Assembly: GCA_003446315.1 (NCBI GenBank)
Contig: DMBA01000093.1
Coordinates: forward strand, 1 to 5,707
DNA length: 5,707 bases
Direction: 5' to 3'
Source: Ruminococcus sp.
Lineage (GTDB): Bacteria; Bacillota; Clostridia; Oscillospirales; Ruminococcaceae
Position numbers and translations under genes: made by a program. Position 1 is the first letter of the stretch. Each line of letters starts with the position of its first letter. Under the pieces are notes generated by a model that was not told the origin of the DNA, did not search any database, and saw nothing but the letters and a program-made list of their open reading frames with translations. Shown piece by piece: positions 1-4,655 of the stretch.

Positions 1-819
1 GGCGTGACCTTCCAGTCGCATATTGACGGCAAGCGGATTTTTATGGGGCCTGAGGAGAGCATGCAGATTCAGTCGCATCTCGGTTCGACGATTGCGATGG
101 CATTTGACGAATGTGTTGAGAATCCGGCACCGTATGAGTACGCAAAACAGAGTTGTGCCCGCACGACCAGATGGCTGAAACGCTGCAAAACGGAGATGGC
201 GCGTCTGAATGCACTGGAAGACACGATCAATCCGCATCAGCTTTTGTTCGGCATCAATCAGGGCTGCACCTTTGCCGATCTGCGGGAGCAGCATATGGAT
301 GAGATCGCAGCACTGGATCTGGACGGCTATGCAGTCGGCGGACTGGCAGTCGGGGAGCCGACGGAGGTCATGTATGACATCTTGGAGCATGTGGAACCGC
401 ATATGCCGCGCCATAAGATCCGGTATCTGATGGGAGTCGGCACACCGCAGAACATTGTGGAAGCGGCGGCACGCGGCATAGATCTGTTTGACTGCGTGAT
501 GCCGAGCCGCAATGCCCGCCACGCGACGGTCTTCACGATGCGCGGCATCATGCATCTGACGAACAAATGCTTTGAAACAGATCCGCGCCCGATCGAAGAA
601 GGCTGTCAGTGCCCGACCTGCAAGAACTTCTCCCGCGCATACATCCGGCATTTGTTCAAAGCAGGGGAGCAGCTCGGCGGCAGACTCGCAGTCCAGCACA
701 ATCTCTGGTTCTACAACAACCTGATGCAGCAGATCCGCGATCATCTTGATGCGGGCACATTTGCACAGTTCCGTGCAGCCCATTCCGATGATCTCGGCAA
801 ACTCTATGACGGACAGTAA
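1..819 (+). CDS. tgt: tRNA-guanine(34) transglycosylase, 5' end outside window
   Basis: Queuine tRNA-ribosyltransferase swaps guanine 34 of GUN anticodons for a queuine precursor (preQ1 in bacteria). It is a cytoplasmic TIM-barrel enzyme of the queuosine pathway. The frame is open from base 1, so the start lies upstream; 272 residues are visible and about 100 N-terminal residues are missing compared with E. coli Tgt. Visible landmarks, numbered in the fragment, are the substrate-pocket motif FDEC (35-38), a GINQG motif near 84, DGYAVGGLAVGEP near 108-120, and FDCVMPSRNAR (163-173), whose Asp164 matches the catalytic nucleophile. The zinc ligands are Cys202, Cys204, Cys207 and His233; the C-to-H spacing of 26 equals that of E. 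coli (C307/H333). The C-terminus is complete and nothing looks broken. The next gene starts 23 bp downstream with no terminator between. Confidence 0.97.
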   Translation, partial: GVTFQSHIDGKRIFMGPEESMQIQSHLGSTIAMAFDECVENPAPYEYAKQSCARTTRWLKRCKTEMARLNALEDTINPHQLLFGINQGCTFADLREQHMDEIAALDLDGYAVGGLAVGEPTEVMYDILEHVEPHMPRHKIRYLMGVGTPQNIVEAAARGIDLFDCVMPSRNARHATVFTMRGIMHLTNKCFETDPRPIEEGCQCPTCKNFSRAYIRHLFKAGEQLGGRLAVQHNLWFYNNLMQQIRDHLDAGTFAQFRAAHSDDLGKLYDGQ

Positions 820-842
820 CGGACATCTGTGATGAAAAAAAC

Positions 843-1385
843 ATGATTATGGCGAACAATGCCCAAACCGAAACAACAGCGGCGCAGCCGGAAAAGCAGA
901 TACCCGCAAAGAAAAAGACCTGCGTCATTTGCACGGCTGCCGGGATCCCCGCAGGTGCTGCGCCGGGCTTCGGCGGACTGGTATGGCGGAATAATCAGGC
1001 AGCCTGCGATTTCGTTTATGCGTTGAATGCATCCGCAAAAACCATGCACAATGTTTTGAATCATATTGCTTTTGATGCGGAAAACGGAAAAGAAGCACTG
1101 CTTCCGGAAGAAAATGATCTTGCATATGGCAAAATTGACGGCAATAACATTACACTTTCAATTGATGATGCTTCGGCAGAAAATGTGGCATTTTCCACGG
1201 ATTATCACAATAGTGACCGCCCGCTTTCTTTTCGGTTTCGTATGGAAGACGGCAGTGCCGGAAATGTCAGCACCGGTTTCTCCGATGTGCTGCGGGATGT
1301 TCCGGAAACAGGAAAGTCTCTGACTGATGATATGGTTTCATTCAGCGATTACGATTTCAAGAGACTGGTTTCTTATTATTCCTGA
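843..1385 (+). CDS. Unrecognised 180-residue protein, possibly membrane-anchored
   Basis: I do not recognise this protein. It has a polar Ala/Thr/Gln/Glu-rich start (1-22), a basic patch AKKK (22-25), then a Gly/Ala/Pro-rich, mildly hydrophobic stretch (about 26-48) that could be a weak membrane anchor and contains CVIC (Cys27, Cys30). The rest (49-180) is polar and acidic, ending FKRLVSYYS, and would be outside the cell if the anchor is real. The segment NASAKTMHNVLNHIAFD (62-78) faintly recalls the region after the N-terminal helix in Gram-positive pilin-like proteins, but the canonical GFTLIE motif is absent; this is only a weak resemblance. ATG 843 and ATG 849 are both possible starts and neither has a clear ribosome binding site. 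An upstream ATG at 832 reads MKKT and stops at 844-846; one extra A in the run of seven A at 835-841 would fuse it in frame. It sits 23 bp after tgt and 30 bp before the phosphatase start, so it is probably in one operon with them. Confidence 0.6.
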   Translation: MIMANNAQTETTAAQPEKQIPAKKKTCVICTAAGIPAGAAPGFGGLVWRNNQAACDFVYALNASAKTMHNVLNHIAFDAENGKEALLPEENDLAYGKIDGNNITLSIDDASAENVAFSTDYHNSDRPLSFRFRMEDGSAGNVSTGFSDVLRDVPETGKSLTDDMVSFSDYDFKRLVSYYS

Positions 1386-1404
1386 AAAATACCTTTTTAT
1401 ATGG

Positions 1405-1411
1405 TAGGTGA
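1405..1411 (+). promoter_or_regulatory. Ribosome binding site that decides the PP2C start
   Basis: TAGGTGA lies 4 nt before ATG 1416. The longer in-frame start at ATG 1401 would put this site inside the gene and has only A+T-rich sequence before it, so ATG 1416 is preferred. Confidence 0.6.
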
Positions 1412-1415
1412 TTTG

Positions 1416-2219
1416 ATGTATTATTGCTGCGGCATTACGGAAAAAGGAACGCGCCCGCACAATGAGGACGCAATGATGCTGGATGGAACAGTGAAAACGG
1501 AAGGTATGCTGCAAAAGGGCTTGGATTGTCCGTTTCTTGCAGCAGTTTGTGACGGCGTATCCGGCGAGCAGGCTGGTGAACTGGCATCCCGTACATGTCT
1601 GGATCTGCTTGCAGAAACAGAATATGAAGCGCGGGTGAATCTGAAACGGCGCATTCTGGAGATTCATACGGAGATTGCGGAGCAAAGCGTGATGCAGAGC
1701 AGTACCGCCGGCATGCAGACCACACTCTGCGGCATCGGCGTGGATGAAAATGACGGACTGCACTGCTTTAATGTCGGAGATTCGCGCCTTTATCGGTATC
1801 GCGGCAGTACGCTTGAACAGATCAGCCGGGATCAGACGCTGGTGCAGATGCTCTATGAGGAAGGCACCATCTCTGTTGATGAGAAGAAGTCGCATGCGCA
1901 TCGGCATATTGTGATGCCTGTGATCGGCAATCTGGAAGCGGAGCCGAAGCCGGAAGTGATCGTCTATCCGGACGGCATGCGGACAGGCGATATGCTGCTT
2001 TTGTGCACAGACGGTTTGAGCGATTATGTGACTGCATTTGAGATCGAGGAGATCCTTGCAAAACCGAAGCCGCTGCCGCAGCGTCTGCGGGATCTTGTTG
2101 TGCAGGGCTTATCAAACGGCGGACGGGATAACATCACCATTCTTGCGATCGTGCGGTATCCGGATGAGATCCCTGTCCCGACGGCAGGTGCACGGAACGA
2201 AGAACCCGCAGAACGATAA
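1416..2219 (+). CDS. PP2C-family Ser/Thr protein phosphatase
   Basis: A metal-dependent (Mn/Mg) protein phosphatase of the PPM/PP2C family, soluble, 267 residues, close to the usual length of PrpC/Stp-type bacterial enzymes. From ATG 1416 the motifs in order are TEKGTRPHNEDA (8-19, metal ligand Asp18), AAVCDGVSG (42-50, metal ligand Asp46), GMQTTL (99-104), FNVGDSRLYRYRG (118-130), VIGN (169-172), GDMLLLCTDGLSDYV (191-205, Asp199) and GGRDNITIL (235-243, Asp238). All four key aspartates are present. The second motif reads DGVSG where DGMGG is usual, a conservative change. There is no membrane segment; the tail (249-267) is Pro/Glu-rich and probably disordered. In Firmicutes this family usually reverses phosphorylation by a PASTA-domain (PrkC/Stk) kinase often encoded next door; here the visible neighbours are tgt and the unknown protein, and no kinase follows. 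The last gene of the left operon in view; the terminator lies about 360 bp on. Confidence 0.95.
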   Translation: MYYCCGITEKGTRPHNEDAMMLDGTVKTEGMLQKGLDCPFLAAVCDGVSGEQAGELASRTCLDLLAETEYEARVNLKRRILEIHTEIAEQSVMQSSTAGMQTTLCGIGVDENDGLHCFNVGDSRLYRYRGSTLEQISRDQTLVQMLYEEGTISVDEKKSHAHRHIVMPVIGNLEAEPKPEVIVYPDGMRTGDMLLLCTDGLSDYVTAFEIEEILAKPKPLPQRLRDLVVQGLSNGGRDNITILAIVRYPDEIPVPTAGARNEEPAER

Positions 2220-2306
2220 ACAAGCCGTGATTCAGATTGCTATTATAATAGTATAGACCGGATGCGCAACATTCTTATAGAATCTGATGCTTCAGGCAGC
2301 AATTTT

Positions 2307-2346
2307 GCCCCATTTATCCGATCGGCTGCGGCGGATAAAACGGGGC
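2307..2346. repeat. Inverted repeat / hairpin without T-run
   Basis: The arms are GCCCC-A-TTTATCCG (2307-2320) and CGGATAAAACGGGGC (2332-2346), pairing over 5 + 8 bp with a small asymmetric internal loop and an 11-nt loop. It lies about 88 bp after the phosphatase stop. Neither side carries a T-run, so it is not a classical Rho-independent terminator; it may be a 3'-end stabilising or processing hairpin. Confidence 0.55.
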
Positions 2347-2368
2347 AGAAACGGTGTCATCCGGTCGG

Positions 2369-2405
2369 AAAAAAACGGCAAAAAAACTCAAAAAAAGGTA
2401 AAAAA
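2369..2405. other. Four phased A-tracts, predicted curved DNA
   Basis: Runs of A7, A7, A7 and A6 occupy 2369-2375, 2380-2386, 2390-2396 and 2400-2405. Their centres are about 11, 10 and 9.5 bp apart, close to one helical turn. A-tracts repeated in phase with the helix are known to bend DNA. No promoter is evident beside them. Confidence 0.6.
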
Positions 2406-2579
2406 CAGGGAATCGGAAAGAATGGAGCAGAAAATGCCGGAAATGGCTGGAAATCGCATGAATTTGCTGCTTTTGTCCGGAAACTGTGAAAACGCGGCGG
2501 AAATCGTTCTTTTTTCGCAGAATATCCGGCTGGAAAAATACGCACCGATTCCATTTCGTTTGCCATACATAACGATTAG

Positions 2580-2618
2580 AAAACGACTGCACAGATCATA
2601 AATGTGCAGCCGTTTTTT
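2580..2618 (+). terminator. Rho-independent terminator of the left operon
   Basis: The stem is AAAACG-A-CTGCACA (2580-2593) against TGTGCAG-C-CGTTTT (2603-2616): 13 pairs with one A/C mismatch, a 9-nt loop, and a T6 run at 2613-2618. It ends transcripts from the phosphatase side. Read in reverse it has TTTTCT after the stem, so it may also work weakly against minus-strand read-through. Confidence 0.85.
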
Positions 2619-2681
2619 GTATACCGGAATCCCGTCACACAAATCGGAAACAATCGGATTTGCAGAGCATACATATATATA

Positions 2682-2731
2682 GAAAGATACGGAAGATGAA
2701 ACAGTGCATTTCAATCTTCCGTATCTTTTTT
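2682..2731 (-). terminator. Long hairpin, probable terminator of the cysteine peptidase gene
   Basis: A perfect 15-bp stem, AAAGATACGGAAGAT (2683-2697) with its complement at 2714-2728, is extended by GAAA/TTTC (2698-2701 with 2709-2712) around one bulged base and a 7-nt loop. It begins about 36 nt after the peptidase stop codon. On the minus strand the tail reads TCTTTCTATATA, a weak U-tract; on the plus strand there is a T6 run (2726-2731). It is probably bidirectional and separates the two convergent units. Confidence 0.75.
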
Positions 2732-2764
2732 ATAGCTTTATATGAGGTGAAATCGTGTCAGATA

Positions 2765-3490
2765 TTACCAGAGAATGCCGCGATACCAAGCAAAATCGGT
2801 GAATTTCTGTACGGTAACATTGTAGTAAGGGCTGCAGGAGAAGCCGCTGAGGCAGGATGCATTCGCAGCCGGATCAACAACCCAGATGCTGTTGCCGCTG
2901 TTCTTGTAACCATCGCAAGCAATCCAGTGACCGACCATGTACTTCGGATAACCAGGCATGTAGCTGGTGCCGTTCGGGTTGGAGCGACCGCAAGCAACAA
3001 CTGCGTGGTTCTTGTCAGTTGTGGTCATGACCTTGCTCTTGACAGCAGTCCACTCGAGGGTGCCGTTGCCGGTGGTGCTGGTGCCATACGGATCCCACTG
3101 GAAGGACTTGGTGAGGTTGGACAGTGCGATGCAAGCCGGGTAGTTGTAACGGTTGGTGTCAACATTCTTTGCGCCGATGTACCAGGGCATTGCGTTGATG
3201 TTGGAGTTGCTGCTGTAAGGAGAAATGCAGGACCAGTTGTTGTCAATGTAAGTTGCAACATTGGACTGTGTCCAAAGGTAGTTGTAGTTGGACTTCAGGT
3301 TGCCGATTCTGTACTCGTTGTTGATTGCAGACTGGAGTGCAGAATAACCGCACCAGTAGTTTCTCTCCTGCGGATACTGCCAAACACCGGAGATTCTCTT
3401 AGATGTTGCTGCGGATGCAGTGATGGATCCAACCATGGATGCTGCCATAATGACGGAGCCGATGACTCCAAGAATCGTCTTCTTTTTCAT
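2765..3490 (-). CDS. Secreted papain-fold (peptidase C39-like) cysteine peptidase
   Basis: A predicted exported cysteine peptidase of 241 residues. A Sec signal peptide is clear: KKK at 2-4, a hydrophobic core 6-23, and a likely cut after ASA (25-27), leaving about 214 residues. The mature part fits the C39-like family (Pfam Peptidase_C39_2 type): Gln41 and Cys47 in PQERNYWCGYSAL have the same 6-residue spacing as Gln19/Cys25 of papain; His188 is in GHWIACDGY; Asp206 is in WVVDPA. The usual CGPA/CGAT reads CGYS. No ABC-transporter part or long propeptide is present, so this is not a bacteriocin-exporter C39 domain. Besides Cys47 there are six cysteines (88, 120, 167, 192, 213, 219) that could form disulfides. 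Codon use is strongly biased (20 of 24 Asn are AAC, 11 of 13 Lys are AAG), unlike the lipoprotein gene, suggesting high expression. The substrate is unknown. The opposite strand is also open, but as a shadow. Confidence 0.88.
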   Translation of the reverse strand: MKKKTILGVIGSVIMAASMVGSITASAATSKRISGVWQYPQERNYWCGYSALQSAINNEYRIGNLKSNYNYLWTQSNVATYIDNNWSCISPYSSNSNINAMPWYIGAKNVDTNRYNYPACIALSNLTKSFQWDPYGTSTTGNGTLEWTAVKSKVMTTTDKNHAVVACGRSNPNGTSYMPGYPKYMVGHWIACDGYKNSGNSIWVVDPAANASCLSGFSCSPYYNVTVQKFTDFAWYRGILW

Positions 3491-3502
3491 AATGCTTTTA
3501 TT

Positions 3503-3508
3503 TCCTTT
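3503..3508 (-). promoter_or_regulatory. Ribosome binding site of the peptidase gene
   Basis: AAAGGA on the minus strand lies 12 nt before ATG 3490. The distance is somewhat long, but this is the only purine-rich match, and the signal peptide starts exactly at that ATG. Confidence 0.5.
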
Positions 3509-3510
3509 GT

Positions 3511-3540
3511 ATCTTAATTTTTGAGTTATGTGATTGTCAA
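3511..3540 (-). promoter_or_regulatory. Possible start-proximal promoter of the peptidase gene
   Basis: TTGACA (3535-3540), an 18-bp spacer and TAAGAT (3511-3516) on the minus strand look promoter-like. However, its transcript would begin near 3504, inside the ribosome binding site, so it is less credible than the upstream promoter at 3663-3691. Confidence 0.3.
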
Positions 3541-3571
3541 GAAAGTGCGCATCAATTTTATGTATATAGTT

Positions 3572-3631
3572 TTATTCGTTTATTAAGTATCCGAATGAAA
3601 AATATAAATTGAATTTTAGGCTTTTAAACAT
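3572..3631 (-). CDS. Possible 19-residue leader peptide
   Basis: The first ATG of the peptidase leader (3629-3631) opens a short frame, MFKSLKFNLYFSFGYLINE, ending with TAA at 3572. The peptide is basic at the start and aromatic/hydrophobic after that. The nearest Shine-Dalgarno-like AAGGGAG (3646-3652) is 14 nt away, which is too far to be convincing, and it sits partly in the loop of the 5' hairpin. It could be an upstream ORF, a small secreted or membrane peptide, or chance in A+T-rich DNA; chance is most likely. Confidence 0.2.
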   Translation of the reverse strand: MFKSLKFNLYFSFGYLINE

Positions 3632-3637
3632 GTTTAA
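3624..3637. repeat. 14-bp perfect palindrome in the peptidase leader
   Basis: TTAAACATGTTTAA is a perfect palindrome about 20-30 bp downstream of the predicted minus-strand transcription start. It could be a dimeric repressor operator or a weak RNA stem; nothing here identifies a regulator. Confidence 0.4.
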
Positions 3638-3639
3638 TC

Positions 3640-3656
3640 GCTCAACTCCCTTGAGC
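3640..3656 (-). promoter_or_regulatory. 5'-terminal stem-loop of the peptidase mRNA
   Basis: GCTCAA (3656-3651), loop GGGAG and TTGAGC (3645-3640) form a perfect 6-bp stem. The predicted +1, seven bases after the -10 box, is G3656, so the message would begin with this hairpin. Hairpins at the extreme 5' end are known to stabilise bacterial mRNAs (ompA, aprE), which would fit an abundant product. Confidence 0.5.
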
Positions 3657-3662
3657 ATCCTC

Positions 3663-3691
3663 ATTATAGCATGGATCAATCCCTTTGTCAA
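3663..3691 (-). promoter_or_regulatory. Consensus sigma-A promoter, main promoter of the peptidase gene
   Basis: On the minus strand TTGACA (3686-3691), a 17-bp spacer and TATAAT (3663-3668) match the consensus at every position, with TG one base before the -10 box (extended -10). The predicted start is near 3656, giving a leader of about 166 nt before ATG 3490. It is expected to be very strong unless repressed. Confidence 0.9.
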
Positions 3692-3852
3692 CCCATTTTT
3701 GCAAATTTTTATATTTAATGATATATGTACATTTTTGGAACATTCTTCCGGATGAATGAAAAACGGCAAAACCGGATGCGAAAATTGTCTGCATATACTT
3801 ATCTATATCACGCTTGGAAAATGAAACGGATTGTAAACTGCCTGTTTATGGA

Positions 3853-3871
3853 TTCAAAACGATTTGAAACG
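3853..3871. repeat. Direct repeat copy 1, TTCAAAAC-N3-TTGAAACG
   Basis: This copy also contains the inverted repeat TTCAAA-ACGA-TTTGAA, an arrangement typical of dimeric-regulator sites. The second copy is at 3983-4001, 130 bp away. Confidence 0.4.
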
Positions 3872-3982
3872 ATATTGACGGAATAGATGTAAATTGCGAA
3901 ATGAAAACGCACCACAGAAAACAGCGAAAATACGTTATTAAATTAGAACGAAATTGCAAAATGAAACAAAATTTGCAATTGC

Positions 3983-4001
3983 TTCAAAACAGCTTGAAAC
4001 G
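3983..4001. repeat. Direct repeat copy 2, TTCAAAAC-N3-TTGAAACG
   Basis: It matches copy 1 (3853-3871) at 16 of 19 positions; the three differences are all in the centre. The half-sites TTCAA and TTGAA are retained, spaced by 6 bp. Confidence 0.4.
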
Positions 4002-4175
4002 CAGGTGTGAACGAAATGAAAGCATTTTATATAGTGGCTTTCTGCTTCCGGAATCCGGATTTTATACTGGTTTGATATGCGCATTCCAAGTTCACAGCAT
4101 TGACTTATTGTTCGCAAGAAGAAAATGAAGACAAGTTCAATGGAATATTAAAACAAAAAAATATCTCGAATACAG

Positions 4176-4204
4176 TTGACAAGAAGACAGGAACATGATA
4201 TAAT
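4176..4204 (+). promoter_or_regulatory. Consensus sigma-A promoter upstream of the lipoprotein
   Basis: TTGACA (4176-4181), a 17-bp spacer and TATAAT (4199-4204) are a full consensus match, with TG one base before the -10 box. The predicted start is about 4211. The nearest convincing gene on this strand begins at 4656, leaving a leader of about 445 nt with no terminator visible in it. The promoter could therefore serve the lipoprotein or a separate RNA. Confidence 0.9.
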
Positions 4205-4210
4205 GGGTTT

Positions 4211-4655
4211 CGGCTCGAAAAGAGCAGTAAAAAGAACGGGAAAAGCAAAATTGTGCCATAAAAATTGCATTTTGTTCCAAAATCCGCTTAAAATAAAACG
4301 TTTTACTAAGTATTGCGCAGATTTACGGTCTTCGCAAGGCGGAGTTAATCAACTGTTATATTGCAGCATGATATCGGAACCGGCACAGCATACAGACATC
4401 TGTGTGTCAATCAGATGCAGTATGATCTGCACCCGCGTATAAATTGGAAAGGAGCTGGTACACCGGCATATCCATCAGAACGGACTGCGGCGAAAAGGAA
4501 GGCTGCCGTTCCGGAATCTGCAACATGAAAACGCCTTCCGACACACACACACTTTGATGATGCAATGATTGCGATGCAACGATGCACGAAAATTGCAGTA
4601 AGCATGATATTCTTCACACAAGAATGCATTTCAGAATTATTAGGAGGAACCAATT
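4211..4655 (+). promoter_or_regulatory. Long untranslated leader of unknown function
   Basis: About 445 nt from the predicted transcription start to the lipoprotein ATG. It begins with a small hairpin GCTC-GAAAA-GAGC (4213-4225). Later there is AAAGGAG (4448-4454) with no usable start codon after it. A hairpin at 4478-4511 pairs GAACG with CGTTC and GCGGC with GCTGC around a purine loop; it is incompatible with the alternative stem GGAAGGC (4497-4503) / GCCTTCC (4533-4539). A further stem ATTCTT-CACAC-AAGAAT (4609-4625) lies just before the ribosome binding site. I could not match it to a known riboswitch class. Short reading frames in it lack ribosome binding sites. It may be a regulatory leader, a small RNA fused to the gene, or decayed coding sequence. 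Confidence 0.45.
4642..4647 (+). promoter_or_regulatory. Strong ribosome binding site of the lipoprotein gene
   Basis: AGGAGG lies 8 nt before ATG 4656, an optimal arrangement, and confirms the start that gives a proper lipoprotein signal peptide. Confidence 0.85.

Larger units (their letters stand above)
2220..2764. other. Gene-free stretch between convergent genes
   Basis: No convincing gene. It holds a 12-bp palindrome CTATTATAATAG (2240-2251) that includes TATAAT but has no -35 box at the right distance, a hairpin without T-run (2307-2346), phased A-tracts (2369-2405), a strong terminator (2580-2618), a small inverted repeat with arms CAAATC 2640-2645 and GATTTG 2657-2662, and a second long hairpin (2683-2728). 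Confidence 0.6.
3692..4175. other. A+T-rich gap between divergent promoters, with short direct repeats
   Basis: This stretch of about 480 bp lies between two outward-facing promoters and shows no supportable gene. It is rich in GAAAC/GAAAACG words. Two imperfect direct-repeat pairs stand out: TTCAAAAC-N3-TTGAAACG at 3853-3871 and 3983-4001 (identical except the three central bases), and AAATTGC(G/A)AAATGAAA at 3891-3906 and 3951-3966 (15 of 16 identical, exactly 60 bp apart). They may be regulator sites or remnants of a local duplication. Confidence 0.5.

Noticed and set aside
2240..2251. TATAAT within CTATTATAATAG as a promoter
   Set aside because: No -35-like hexamer 16-18 bp upstream on either strand, no TGn extension, and no gene downstream; it is only a short palindrome.
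2422..2601. Possible 59-residue gene (starting MEQKMPEMAG) on the + strand
   Set aside because: No properly spaced ribosome binding site, no recognisable domain, and the frame runs into the loop of the terminator at 2580-2618.
2660..3517. 285-codon open frame on the + strand, opposite the cysteine peptidase
   Set aside because: It is the antisense shadow of a gene with a signal peptide, catalytic motifs, ribosome binding site and promoter. The + frame has no ribosome binding site, and its start overlaps the terminator hairpin region.
3901..4128. 75-codon frame in the divergent intergenic region
   Set aside because: No ribosome binding site, Lys/Arg/Asn-rich composition expected from A-rich DNA, and it contains the direct repeats.
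4176..4442. 88-codon frame beginning in the + promoter
   Set aside because: Its start codons lie in or just before the -10 box, so they would not be transcribed with a leader; no ribosome binding site and no protein-like pattern.
4415..4528. 37-codon frame (starting MQYDLHPRIN) in the lipoprotein leader
   Set aside because: No Shine-Dalgarno sequence upstream, and AAAGGAG lies inside the frame. It could be a coding remnant, but nothing supports a product.
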